Source: Candidatus Borrarchaeum weybense (GTDB lineage: Archaea; Asgardarchaeota; Sifarchaeia; Borrarchaeales; Borrarchaeaceae). Taken from it: a stretch of 64,000 bases of DNA. Of this stretch, positions 27,347 to 36,476 are shown in pieces (the stretch's first letter is position 1; the number at the start of each line of letters is the position of its first letter). Under the pieces are notes generated by a model. It had not been told where the DNA came from and ran no database searches. It saw only the letters and a list, made by a program, of their open reading frames with translations. The stretch lies in assembly GCA_019057385.1 (NCBI GenBank), contig JAHQJS010000006.1, positions 62,001 through 126,000 on the forward strand, written 5' to 3'. The position numbers and the translations under genes were made by a program.

Positions 27347-28684
27347 ATGTATAGATTTATGGTTATTGCGGGCACAAGGCCGGAATTCATTAAGTTAGCG
27401 CCAGTAATTAAAGCTATTTTAGAATTCAAAGATATTGAACTTATTTTCGTGCACAGTGAACAGCATTATGATATTGAATTATCCGATGTTTTTCTTAAAG
27501 AATTAAACTTGCCCTCCCCGCATGAATTTCTCAATGTCGGATCAGGCACTCATGGAGAGCAAACCTCTAGACTATTGATAGAATGTGAACGGGTAATGAG
27601 GTCTTATGCGCCTGATTTAATTTTTGTTGAAGGTGATACTAACACGGTTCTTGGTGCAGGATTGGCTGCCATCAAGTTGAATCTTCCGTTAGCTCATGTG
27701 GAGGCTGGCTTACGAAGTTACGATAGAATGATGCCAGAGGAAATCAATCGAAAGGTAGTAGGTTTATGTGCAGCGATTCACTTTGCGCCTACGAAACGTG
27801 CTGCCTTGAATTTAATATATGAGGGGATCCCACCTAAAAAAATACATGTCACTGGGAATACTGTAGTTGATGCGTGTCTTTTCTTTTCAAAAACTGCAAA
27901 ACAAAAATCAACTATATTAAGTGATCTTGGCATTCAAAAAGACAAGAAACTGGTTGTTGTAACTGCTCATAGACCTGAGAATGTAGATAATGAACGCAAT
28001 TTAAGGGAAATTACTGAAGGAATCGTGGAACTTGGAAATGATGGCCACCAAATTGTTTTTTCAGTTCATCCAAGAACCAAAAAAATGTTGGAAAAAATGC
28101 GATTTAAATACGCTTCCGTTGACTCCTTTTTCCTTAGTGAGCCTTTAGGATATTTAGATTTCCTAAGACTATTGCTTGAGGCGGATTTAGTTATTACAGA
28201 CTCAGGTGGTATACAAGAAGAGGCCTTAACTCTTAAATGTCCGTGTTTAACCATCAGAAGAAATACTGAGCGTCCAGAAACAGTTGAAGTTGGTGCAAAC
28301 ATTTTAATTGGTGCAAATAAAAATCTTTTAGTCAAATATGCCAGAAAAATTCTCTTAGATCAGAATTTTTCGTCAAAAATGCGACCTTCCTTTAATCCCT
28401 TCGGCGATGGGCGTGCTGGAGAGAGGATTGTTAAAATATCAAGGGATCATTGTAGTGAAGGTATTCAAATTGATTCCCCAACATTTTTGGAGCGTCCTCC
28501 AATGATATTTAAACTCCTCAAAGTATCAGAATCATTGGAAGGTCTAACAATAGCGGCATTAAAGAAGAAATTTCCAGAGATTGAAGTCACTCTCGTATAT
28601 GATCTGGAAGGCAAGCCACTATTTCCTCAAAATGATCTGACCCTTCGTAAAGATTGGAGCATTAGAATTATCGAGTCATATTAG
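27347..28684 (+). CDS. wecB: UDP-GlcNAc 2-epimerase (WecB-like) with extra C-terminal domain
   Basis: The N-terminal ~365 residues are a non-hydrolysing UDP-GlcNAc 2-epimerase: AGTRPEFIKLAPVI, HVEAGLRSYDRMMPEE, VTAHRPENVDNERN, and DSGGIQEEALTLKCP. It would interconvert UDP-GlcNAc and UDP-ManNAc. The usual length is 360-385, but this protein has 445 residues. The extra ~65 (FKLLKVSESLEGLTIAAL, then GKPLFPQNDLTLR and WSIRIIES) resemble an RCK_C/TrkA_C ligand-binding domain by their L-x-G-x-T-x-x-L, basic turn and P-x-x-D-x-x-L pattern. I cannot run a profile to confirm this. Confidence 0.85.
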   Translation: MYRFMVIAGTRPEFIKLAPVIKAILEFKDIELIFVHSEQHYDIELSDVFLKELNLPSPHEFLNVGSGTHGEQTSRLLIECERVMRSYAPDLIFVEGDTNTVLGAGLAAIKLNLPLAHVEAGLRSYDRMMPEEINRKVVGLCAAIHFAPTKRAALNLIYEGIPPKKIHVTGNTVVDACLFFSKTAKQKSTILSDLGIQKDKKLVVVTAHRPENVDNERNLREITEGIVELGNDGHQIVFSVHPRTKKMLEKMRFKYASVDSFFLSEPLGYLDFLRLLLEADLVITDSGGIQEEALTLKCPCLTIRRNTERPETVEVGANILIGANKNLLVKYARKILLDQNFSSKMRPSFNPFGDGRAGERIVKISRDHCSEGIQIDSPTFLERPPMIFKLLKVSESLEGLTIAALKKKFPEIEVTLVYDLEGKPLFPQNDLTLRKDWSIRIIESY

Positions 28685-28730
28685 TGCCCATTTATTTCTT
28701 TTTAATACAAACCAAGTGTAAGTTGTCAAA

Positions 28731-28770
28731 GTGACATCCTCCCCATCCTTTCGGAAGGGGACTTCCAGCC
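28731..28770. mobile_element. Hairpin resembling an IS200/IS605-type element end
   Basis: GTGACATCCTCCCC followed by a CCTT-TCGG-AAGG stem-loop extended by CC/GG pairs, then ACTTCC. From memory, this string looks like the terminal palindromes of archaeal IS200/IS605 (TnpB) elements. No transposase or TnpB gene is adjacent, so this would be a solitary end left behind. It sits between 27347 and the convergent GT2 at 28810, where it could also act as a terminator. Confidence 0.4.
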
Positions 28771-28809
28771 GATAAAGTTAAAACGTTGAAAATTAGAGAG
28801 TTTTTCACA

Positions 28810-29499
28810 TTATCTAAATAGATTCTTTAACAACGTATAAAGTATATTAAACCCATCAATTAACCGATTAACCTTCGATTTGCCATATTTCCTCTTATAT
28901 TCAGTCTTTGGAATTTCAATTACTCTATATTTCTTCTTTAGCGCTTTAGCCAAAAGTTCAATTGTAAGCGCCATTTTTTCTTCTCTTAGCGTTTTTATTT
29001 CATGCAATATTTCTCTTTTGAATGCCCTAAATCCGCTTTGTGAGTTTAATATTCTTTTTCTGTAGCGAATTCGTAAAAGAAGAAAAGTTAACATCTCTCC
29101 AATTTTCGTTAGGAAAGGAATTCTATAATTATATTCTCCGAGATACCGAGAACCAATAACAAAATCTGCTTCATTTTCTAGTATTGGATTTATTAGATTT
29201 GGAATTTCAGCTGCCCTATTTTGATTATCGGCATCAATTGTTACGATAATATTACCTAATGCTGCTTCAAAACCTGTTAATAGTGCTGCACCATAACCTC
29301 GATTTAATATGTGTTTTATGACTACGGCATTCAATTTTTTGGCAATTTCATAAGTATCGTCTTCAGAACCATCATCAACAACAATTATCTCAGACTTATC
29401 TAAAAGATCTTTAGGAATATTTAAAATAACATTAGGTATTGAGATCGCTTCATTATAGGCAGGGATAACAATTGAAAGGAAAGGATTATTAGAGTTCAT
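28810..29499 (-). CDS. DPM1-like GT2 glycosyltransferase
   Basis: The ~229-residue enzyme begins LSIVIPAYNEAISIP, with VVDDGSEDDTYEIA, HILNRGYGAALLTGFE and the metal site TIDADNQN. It has no clear membrane anchor. Soluble DPM1-type enzymes make polyprenyl-phosphate sugars for extracytoplasmic GT-C transferases. The ATG at 29499 is preferred over the TTG at 29502. The DUF2304 gene lies divergently next to it, a pairing known from archaeal genomes, which supports a membrane partner. Confidence 0.88.
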   Translation of the reverse strand: MNSNNPFLSIVIPAYNEAISIPNVILNIPKDLLDKSEIIVVDDGSEDDTYEIAKKLNAVVIKHILNRGYGAALLTGFEAALGNIIVTIDADNQNRAAEIPNLINPILENEADFVIGSRYLGEYNYRIPFLTKIGEMLTFLLLRIRYRKRILNSQSGFRAFKREILHEIKTLREEKMALTIELLAKALKKKYRVIEIPKTEYKRKYGKSKVNRLIDGFNILYTLLKNLFR

Positions 29500-29621
29500 C
29501 AACTATTGATTTGTCTTGCAAAATAAAAGTCTTCTTAATGTGAAATATATAACTTTAAACTAATTCTTGGCTATCAAGAGATTGTTCATAAATAAATAAT
29601 TGAAATTGGAAGTCTAAGAAA

Positions 29622-29999
29622 ATGATATTTCCTTATCAAATTGTGATTCTAGTTTTAGTTTCAATATTCATAGGATACACACTCTTAAACTATAAAAGAG
29701 GAGAGATTTCATTTCTCGCAATGATACTATGGCTCTTGATTTGGACCTTTATGATTTATACGACCTTTTCCTTTAGATTAATAGGTTATATCGGACAAAT
29801 TTTTTCAGCTCAAGCAGGACTGAATATAATTGTCGCGTTTTCGACAATATCCCTGTTTTTTGTTTGTTATGTACTTTTCATTCAAATATCAAAAATTAGA
29901 AAAGAAATTACACAAATAGTGAGATATATTGGATTAAAGGAAGCAAAAAGACTCAAGCCCGAATCACAGATTAAGAAAAAGAGTCCCCAAAAGATGTAA
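29622..29999 (+). CDS. DUF2304-like small membrane protein
   Basis: The 125-residue protein has three hydrophobic helices (about 5-22, 36-52, 68-90), the YKRGEISFLAMILWL element after the first, and a basic cytoplasmic tail (ISKIRKEITQIVRYIGLKEA). This matches DUF2304 (PF10066), whose genes commonly neighbour DPM1-like GT2 genes in archaea and bacteria. A role as membrane partner of the GT2 at 28810 is inference. Confidence 0.75.
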   Translation: MIFPYQIVILVLVSIFIGYTLLNYKRGEISFLAMILWLLIWTFMIYTTFSFRLIGYIGQIFSAQAGLNIIVAFSTISLFFVCYVLFIQISKIRKEITQIVRYIGLKEAKRLKPESQIKKKSPQKM

Positions 30000-30083
30000 T
30001 AAATAAAAAGAAATAATTTCAATACTTTAAGTCTTCTATTAAAAATGATCAATTAATAAAACACTTTGAATGGCAGTTTGAAA

Positions 30084-31268
30084 ATGTCACTGCAAAACAT
30101 AAATCTTCTGTATTTTACTCCATGTGAACTACATGAAGGAGTCGGAGGGAGCGCAAGGTTAGAAAATATGGTATCTATTTTTCAGCAATTAGGAGTGAAC
30201 ATACAACTAGTGTCCTATATACCAAGAGATGAATTTAGGATTAAATATGAGAACATTAATCGTTTTCTAAACGTAACAAAGATTTATGTTTCAAAATTAG
30301 CCCCCAAATTTATCAAAGCGTTGGCAATTCCGCTGATTCTGCTGTTTGGTTTAAAGTATGCTAAAAAAAGCGATATTTTATTTGCCCATGCACCCGGTAT
30401 AATGACCGGTTTTCCCGCAATGATCCTTGCTAAAATATTTAATAAACCATTGATTGTTGATCATATGGATGTTAATGATCCTGATACGCCTGAATTTATT
30501 TTTAATAAAGTTTTACAAAACTCAACAGTTGTTTTTGTAATAAGCCATTATTTAGAAGGGGAAGTCAAAAGCAAGTTTGGAAAAACTGTGATATATATCC
30601 CAATATTCATAGATCCTGAAGTTTTTCAAATAAATCCTCTTGAGGGGAAAAAGGTAAGAGAAGGTTTGGGGATAAGGGATAATGACGTTCTAATTGGATA
30701 TGCGGGATCCTTCTGGTATGTTGAAGGTGTGCCATTTCTCTTGAAAGCGTGTAAGAATTTGATTGATAAACATAAGAATATTAGACTAATTATGATTGGT
30801 AGAATGAATGTGGGTTCAGACAACATACCAATGCTTCTAGATAAACTATCACTAAGAGAAAAGGCGAATCACATTTCCCATCAACCTCGCAAACTTATTC
30901 CAAACTATCTTTCAGCATGTGATATTCTCTGCTCACCAAAGATCGATTGTGAAATTAATAGAGCCGCAAATCCTGTGAAGGTCATTGAATATTTATCTAT
31001 GGGTCTGCCTGTAGTTTGTTCCGCCGTAGGTGGAATAATTGGCGCTGTAAAAAATGGAATTAATGGCCTTCTTGTAAAACCGGGCAATGTAAAGGATCTG
31101 GAGGAAAAATTGGAATGGATTATACTAAATCCCGAACAGGCGAAAGAAATGGGAAAGAATGGAAGAAAAACTGTAATAGAGAACTATAGTTATAATGCGA
31201 TCAAAAATAAGATTAAGCGTGTGATTATCAAAATAAGAGAAATGAAGAAAGGAAATCAAATAATATGA
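30084..31268 (+). CDS. GT4 family glycosyltransferase
   Basis: The ~394-residue GT-B enzyme has YFTPCELHEGVGGSARLENM at the glycine-rich acceptor-side loop, VIYIPIFIDPEVF at the hinge, and a donor-site helix KVIEYLSMGLPVVCSAVGG preceded by CEINRAANP. A TTG at 30066 is in frame; the ATG at 30084 fits the usual family start better. The stop overlaps the next GT4 start by ATGA (31265), so they form a coupled pair. Confidence 0.88.
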   Translation: MSLQNINLLYFTPCELHEGVGGSARLENMVSIFQQLGVNIQLVSYIPRDEFRIKYENINRFLNVTKIYVSKLAPKFIKALAIPLILLFGLKYAKKSDILFAHAPGIMTGFPAMILAKIFNKPLIVDHMDVNDPDTPEFIFNKVLQNSTVVFVISHYLEGEVKSKFGKTVIYIPIFIDPEVFQINPLEGKKVREGLGIRDNDVLIGYAGSFWYVEGVPFLLKACKNLIDKHKNIRLIMIGRMNVGSDNIPMLLDKLSLREKANHISHQPRKLIPNYLSACDILCSPKIDCEINRAANPVKVIEYLSMGLPVVCSAVGGIIGAVKNGINGLLVKPGNVKDLEEKLEWIILNPEQAKEMGKNGRKTVIENYSYNAIKNKIKRVIIKIREMKKGNQII

Positions 31269-32476
31269 GAATACTTCAAGTCACAAACTTCTTTAAACCA
31301 TCATGGGAGGCAGGAGGCCCTGCAAAGATAACATACGAACTATCTAAAAAGTTGCTGGAAAGAGGTCACGAAGTTACAGTTTATACGACTGATGGTTTTA
31401 AGCGGAGGTTAAATGTAGAAAAAAATAGACCTGTAGACGTTGATGGAATAAGGACGTACTATTTTAGGAATTTGTCCAAAAGTCTCGTAACAAAGATATC
31501 TACACTTCCCTATTACGCACCATTGATAGCAAGAAAAGAGATAACAGATTTTGATATTATACATATAAATGAACTCAATATGTTAGGCTTTTTGGTTCAT
31601 CGCTATGCAAAAAAATATAAGATTCCTTATGTATTGCAGGGTCATGGTTCCCTTTTTTTTAAGATAAGTGGAAGAGTTACTTTTTCTTCTGAGGGAAATA
31701 TAGTTATTACAAAAAAAAGATTACTTGGAAGAATGTGGAACGTCCTCTTTGAGCGCCCAACATTATATAATGCATCAAAAATAATTGCCTTGACAGAGAA
31801 AGAAGCAGAGGAATGTAAGAAGATAAATGTAGATGAAAATAGGATTGTGATTATTCCAAATGGAATTAACTTGAATTTATATGAAAACCTGCCAAAAAGA
31901 GGAGAGTTTAGAAGTAAATATTCAATAAAAGATAACGAAAGGCTGATTTTGTACTTAGGTAGAATACATAAAATTAAAGGCATTAATTTACTCATAAAGG
32001 CATTTGCAAGTCTGCTTAAAGAATTGAAAGATGTTAGACTTGTAATTGTGGGACCAGATGATGGATTTATGCCGACTTTAATGAAACATGTAAGAGAGTC
32101 TAACATAGATAATAGAATTTTATTTACAGGGCCATTGTATGAAAAGGAAAAGTTAACAGCTTATGTTGATGCTGATGTTTATGTTCTGCCTTCGATATAT
32201 GAAACCTTCCCAAATACAATACTTGAAGCTTGGGCTTGTGGTACACCTGTAATTGTGACTAATCGATGTGGCATTGCCGATTTTGTTGATAAAGTCGGAT
32301 ACGTGGTCAAATATAATGAAGACCAATTGCGAGGTGCAATTTCTAAGATTATAAGTGACGAAGAGTTAAGAAAAAGAATTGGAGCAGAAAGTAAGAAGTT
32401 GGTGCGAAAAGAGTTTAGTTTGGATAAAGTAATTGGAAAAATAGAAGCATTGTATGAAACAATACTAGCAAAATAA
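31265..32476 (+). CDS. GT4 family glycosyltransferase
   Basis: The 403-residue GT-B protein begins MRILQVTNFFKPSWEAGGPA, with IIPNGINLNLYE at the hinge, YLGRIHKIKGINLLIKAF, and donor site YETFPNTILEAWACGTPVI with a full EX7E motif. It is a paralogue of the enzyme at 36477. The final codons are part of a 32-bp tandem duplication that straddles the stop. The start overlaps the previous gene by four bases. Confidence 0.92.
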   Translation: MRILQVTNFFKPSWEAGGPAKITYELSKKLLERGHEVTVYTTDGFKRRLNVEKNRPVDVDGIRTYYFRNLSKSLVTKISTLPYYAPLIARKEITDFDIIHINELNMLGFLVHRYAKKYKIPYVLQGHGSLFFKISGRVTFSSEGNIVITKKRLLGRMWNVLFERPTLYNASKIIALTEKEAEECKKINVDENRIVIIPNGINLNLYENLPKRGEFRSKYSIKDNERLILYLGRIHKIKGINLLIKAFASLLKELKDVRLVIVGPDDGFMPTLMKHVRESNIDNRILFTGPLYEKEKLTAYVDADVYVLPSIYETFPNTILEAWACGTPVIVTNRCGIADFVDKVGYVVKYNEDQLRGAISKIISDEELRKRIGAESKKLVRKEFSLDKVIGKIEALYETILAK

Positions 32477-32509
32477 AAGCATTGTATGAAACAATACTAG
32501 CAAAATAAA
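32446..32509. repeat. Perfect 32-bp tandem duplication across a stop codon
   Basis: Two adjacent copies (32446-32477 and 32478-32509) of a unit starting AGCATTGTATGAAACA and ending AAAATAAA. The first copy encodes the last residues (ALYETILAK) and stop of the GT4 at 31265; the second is untranslated. Zero mismatches imply a recent event. Confidence 0.95.
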
Positions 32510-32606
32510 ATGAAAAACTAAAAACATTAATAATTACAACAATTCTCCCCGAATGATTGTGATAGATGATTTTTCCTAACAAATTTTGCAGTAGATCCTT
32601 TTTGTT

Positions 32607-32690
32607 TCAAGATCGTGAATCTACTACACAATAGACCTTTGCATCACCTTCTCTGAATACTAAAAGTGAATGATTTTTCTGTTAAAGATT
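32607..32690 (-). pseudogene. C-terminal remnant of a GT-C gene (33948 paralogue)
   Basis: The minus strand reads SLLVFREGDAKVYCVVDSRS and a stop, matching the end of the membrane glycosyltransferase at 33948 (YLVLTFKEGNAKVYRVIDSRS region). An in-frame stop lies six codons before SLLV. The similarity continues past the stop: 32538-32606 resembles 33893-33947. The two ~150-bp stretches form a diverged direct repeat flanking the methyltransferase at 32736. Confidence 0.75.
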
Positions 32691-32735
32691 CAAGTCCGCG
32701 ATAGGGTTACATAAAACTTTTTTTTTCTAAAAAAA

Positions 32736-33587
32736 TCAATTTTTTCGATATATTAGCGTGAAAAAATCTCCGGGCGCTGATCCTTCAACATTTTTGTAAA
32801 ATAGAGTCATGTTTAGCTTTTTGGTAATATTGAGATTATTAATGGATTTTTCTCGATTCGTCAAAAACAGATGATTTCCTTCTACATGTAGGTCGTGTTG
32901 ATGTAATCCCGTCCATTTTTCTCTCGTTCCTACCTTGACGAATCCAAAGAGATTCATAAAACCTCCAGGTTTCAAAATATAATATAGTTTGTTGATAAAT
33001 TCTTGCGGTGAGATTGCATGATCCATAGCATTTTGACTTAAGACTAGATGAAAATTATTTTGCTCGAACAGTTCATCTAGACGCTCTCCTGTTCCTTCAA
33101 TACATTTTAATGGATAATTAACCTTGTATTTTTTATTTAAATGATTATAAAGTTTTGCTAGCGGGTCTACAGTAATAATTTTCCACGCGGTTATATTTAA
33201 ATATTCAAAAAATGAAGTCACGGGGCCTGAACCCACATCAATTAACTTCAACTTTTCATTGAAATCTTTTGATAAGATTTCTAACACTTGTCTCATTTCT
33301 TTCGAGTATCTATTTTTTGTTAGATTTGCATCCCACCATTCAGGATATTCGCCAGAAACATGATAACGATAATAAGCGCGTTTCCAATGAAGAATTTCTG
33401 ATGAGTAATCTATGCTATTTGTTAATCTTGCATAGAACTTGTCAGAAAGAAATCTAATATAATATCTAATATTTGTTAAGGATGGATGGGTTATATCAAA
33501 CCAAACACTTCTTAACATTATTTTAGTCACCCAATACCCATTAGAGGGTTTACTCGTATGGATTTCCGATCCCTGCAGTGATTTCAA
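32736..33587 (-). CDS. SAM-dependent methyltransferase
   Basis: The ~283-residue protein has LIDVGSGPVTSFFEYL (motif I), IITVDPLAKLYNHL, FHLVLSQNAMDHAISPQEF (motif IV) and YYILKPGGFMNLFGF. The segment WDANLTKNRY and the late HQHDLHVEGNH look like family-specific elements. Start may be the TTG at 33587 or the ATG 23 codons later (IMLRSV). The gene lies between two diverged direct repeats and may have arrived with them. Confidence 0.8.
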   Translation of the reverse strand: MKSLQGSEIHTSKPSNGYWVTKIMLRSVWFDITHPSLTNIRYYIRFLSDKFYARLTNSIDYSSEILHWKRAYYRYHVSGEYPEWWDANLTKNRYSKEMRQVLEILSKDFNEKLKLIDVGSGPVTSFFEYLNITAWKIITVDPLAKLYNHLNKKYKVNYPLKCIEGTGERLDELFEQNNFHLVLSQNAMDHAISPQEFINKLYYILKPGGFMNLFGFVKVGTREKWTGLHQHDLHVEGNHLFLTNREKSINNLNITKKLNMTLFYKNVEGSAPGDFFTLIYRKN

Positions 33588-33947
33588 TTTCCGTCTATGG
33601 TCTTATGGAGTTTCAAAGAGCATCTAACCAAAAAATACGAATAAACTGGTTACGGGCGTCACTATTTTTATTTTAGGGTGGTGTTATTTTAAATAATATT
33701 TTCTAGTATTTTCGGCCAGAATTAGTAATAGCGTACAAGGATATTTTATAGATCGCCTATAGTTTAAAAAGCACAGCGCATTACTTTACAATCTATGTTT
33801 TCATATTTATTGATAAGGTAAAAATGGACCTTGAATTGAAAAACAAAGGAATTAGGAACGATATGAAAGAAATAAGCACTTGTAAAGTGCAATAACAATT
33901 CCCCGAAATCATTATTTTGAAAATAAGATTTTGCAATACATTCTTTT
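33588..33947. other. Intergenic; truncated plus-strand ORF at 33824-33895
   Basis: AAGGT precedes an ATG at 33824; the frame encodes 23 residues ending MKEISTCKVQ and stops at 33895, exactly where the direct repeat to 32538 begins. CKV followed by C-G is a common opening of zinc-containing sugar C-methyltransferases, so this could be the cut-off start of such a gene. The rest of the interval shows nothing. Confidence 0.35.
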
Positions 33948-36038
33948 TTAAGATCGTGAATCTATGACACGATAGACCTTTGCGTTACCTTCTTTGAATG
34001 TTAGGACTAAGTAACTAGTTCTGTCAAAAGCATTATGATCTACAATATAATAATGTTCGTCAATCCGTCCCCGTTTCCTATCAGGGACAATAACATATGT
34101 TATACTGTATTTATAAATGATCTCTCTCGATTCTTCGCAGTCTGGATTAAAAAATGCTCGTTCACATTCATCCCACATAACTTTTAGTCCTTGATCATCG
34201 CTTCTATCAAAAAATGGTTGATTTCGAAAGAAAACGGTTTTTCGTTCTGTGATAACAGGAACCCAGTGCCCATTGTACCAAGGTGAGTTAAGAATAAATG
34301 CATCTTCAGGCGTATTATTCTTTATCCATCTCATAGCGGCAAGATCAGAACTTGTCGAGAACCTATATCTGGGCCAAATTAGATAAGAGTGCAAATAGTG
34401 CCAAGAAGAACGTGTTACATCATCAGCGAGCGTAGGGGCAGTGTAAATAGGAAATATCATACCACTTGTAATTGAAAGCACCAGTAGTACTCCGCCCTTT
34501 GGGCCGGTACAGAAAATTTTTTTTCTTAGTTGAACTAGATTCTGAATAATGATGGTTTTTGGATTCGTACAAGTGATTTGTCTTACTGCGTAATGAGTAA
34601 ATTGAGCGGCGAGAATGCTGAACGGAACAATAGGACCGCGCCAACCAAGACCAAAAGCGTATATGTATAATGACACCCTCAATGGTAGAAATAGTGATAT
34701 AAAATCGTTAATAATACTGAATGTAGAAAAATCGATAATCATTAAAACCCACGTTATTAAGAAAACGTCTCGCTTCTCACGTCTGAGTGATCCGAGGCAC
34801 ATACCCAAAACCGCAACTAAAGGTACAATAGCACCATTGTGAGAGACCATCTCTCTCAATATGTGAATTCCTGGAGAATATCTTAACTGTCCACCGATAC
34901 TTTCGCTAAGAAATAGAGGTAACTGCAAGATTAACCAGAGCAGGGTCAATAGGAACGCGATACTCGGTATCAAAAGCATTACTGTGTAGTCTTGAAGATT
35001 GGGCGATTTTTTTGATAGCCATACGGTAGCAAAGAAAGGCACTTCAGCCAGAACGAAGAAAATGAAAGAATCTGGGTGCGAGAGAAATAGGGATGAAAGC
35101 GCTAGTGCTGCGATTATAACATTACCGATTCTGTTAGATTTGTTATCCAACGCTTTGAAGAAGGTTGAAAAACAAACAAAAATGATCAAGCAGCCAAGTA
35201 CACTTGTGAAACCTGAATCTGCTAAGGCGCTGAATAGACCTCTCCCAATAACAAGAAACGCACAAATGAGCAAGCCAAGCCTATTATCTCCAAATTGTCG
35301 CCCAACGCTCAAAGCCGCCGGAAAAGTCATTAACCAGAGAAAATACGCTATCCCCAACATGGCATAGTTGATAGGCGTTGAAAGTAGATCAGAAAGAAAT
35401 GCCACCAAAATAAAAAAGCCTGGAGAATAGAGCCACTTGATTTTAGGATAGAATGGGGCCAGCGTATTAACAGTCCCTCCCATTCGCACAGTAAGCGCCA
35501 AGTAGCCGAATCCTTGCGCGTCAACATCACCTGGAATTTCAATAGTCATCAAAGTCCAAACTGCGAAAATCACAAGTAAAAGAAAAAACACAACGAAAAC
35601 GAACGCTTCCTTTGAAAGATTGATCCTTAAAATATTTTTAAAATCATCCCGAAATCCACGTGCCATACAATAAGCACTTACTAGCAATATTCCCAGGATT
35701 ACATTTGCGAATAAGACAGACCAGTATGAATACCCCCAGATTGAGACAACACCAGAAGAAACTACAACAAAAAGAGCTATACCGATCCCTGGGGATAACA
35801 GTAACTTATCCACAGCATAGAGTTCAGAAATTAATGAAAGAAGCAAATAACCGGGGAAAATAACAACCATGAGAACTAACCATATTGTTAGAACAACCCC
35901 AATCATCATTAAAACAAAGCCACCTTCCACTAGTATGAAGAGTCTCCCTATTATCATTCTCTGAGGAGTAAAAAATCTACCCGCTAATGTAGATTCTTGT
36001 TTCCATTTACAAATTGGAGTAATACGGTCGCAATTCAT
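33948..36038 (-). CDS. Large polytopic GT-C-like membrane protein
   Basis: A 696-residue protein with about 14 hydrophobic segments. After the first helices comes EIPGDVDAQGFGYLALTV, a large outer-loop acidic motif as found in GT-C transferases. The soluble C-terminal lobe starts AAMRWIKNNTPEDAFIL. It is probably an extracytoplasmic transferase using a lipid-phosphate sugar. ATG start. A degraded C-terminal copy lies at 32607. Base composition is somewhat richer in GC than its neighbours, which may indicate a different origin. Confidence 0.75.
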   Translation of the reverse strand: MNCDRITPICKWKQESTLAGRFFTPQRMIIGRLFILVEGGFVLMMIGVVLTIWLVLMVVIFPGYLLLSLISELYAVDKLLLSPGIGIALFVVVSSGVVSIWGYSYWSVLFANVILGILLVSAYCMARGFRDDFKNILRINLSKEAFVFVVFFLLLVIFAVWTLMTIEIPGDVDAQGFGYLALTVRMGGTVNTLAPFYPKIKWLYSPGFFILVAFLSDLLSTPINYAMLGIAYFLWLMTFPAALSVGRQFGDNRLGLLICAFLVIGRGLFSALADSGFTSVLGCLIIFVCFSTFFKALDNKSNRIGNVIIAALALSSLFLSHPDSFIFFVLAEVPFFATVWLSKKSPNLQDYTVMLLIPSIAFLLTLLWLILQLPLFLSESIGGQLRYSPGIHILREMVSHNGAIVPLVAVLGMCLGSLRREKRDVFLITWVLMIIDFSTFSIINDFISLFLPLRVSLYIYAFGLGWRGPIVPFSILAAQFTHYAVRQITCTNPKTIIIQNLVQLRKKIFCTGPKGGVLLVLSITSGMIFPIYTAPTLADDVTRSSWHYLHSYLIWPRYRFSTSSDLAAMRWIKNNTPEDAFILNSPWYNGHWVPVITERKTVFFRNQPFFDRSDDQGLKVMWDECERAFFNPDCEESREIIYKYSITYVIVPDRKRGRIDEHYYIVDHNAFDRTSYLVLTFKEGNAKVYRVIDSRS

Positions 36039-36476
36039 TTAAAAATTTAAGCAAAAATATTGCTAAAAGAAGTTCAATGATTCTCTTTTTGCAATAGTTA
36101 TGAAAAGAGGAATAGATTGTTCTCAATAAAGAATTACTTCTTTTAAATTAGAAAGGAGCAAGTATCTGAACGGAGAAACTTCCTACATCCCAATGGTGAT
36201 AAACAACTTCCAATTGTTATATAGTGGCGTATTGAAAAAAAGCATCATTCACTGAATTACTCTGAAGGAAACCCCCTTAATAGATTAAGTAATCGTTAAT
36301 GAGATTTAATCCAGAAAGGACATATAAGTTATTGATGAAATATCGATTTTAACTTTCAAAAGGATGTCAACACTGAATAAATCCTTGCTTTGCCATTTAA
36401 ACTCGCGATCTATAAAATAAAATGCCTATTAAAGACATATGAAGAAGAATCCTTTACTTTATTGGATGCATCAAAA
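36039..36476. other. Intergenic, no gene seen
   Basis: AT-rich divergent spacer between 33948 and 36477. An in-frame TTG at 36390 could extend the following GT4 upstream, but no ribosome site supports it. No relics recognised. Confidence 0.5.

Noticed and set aside
31642..32106. 154-codon minus-strand frame
   Set aside because: Lies wholly antisense to a clear GT4 gene; a similar shadow occurs in the paralogue at 36872-37240.
34999..35367. 122-codon plus-strand frame
   Set aside because: Antisense to transmembrane segments of the GT-C protein at 33948; no motifs.
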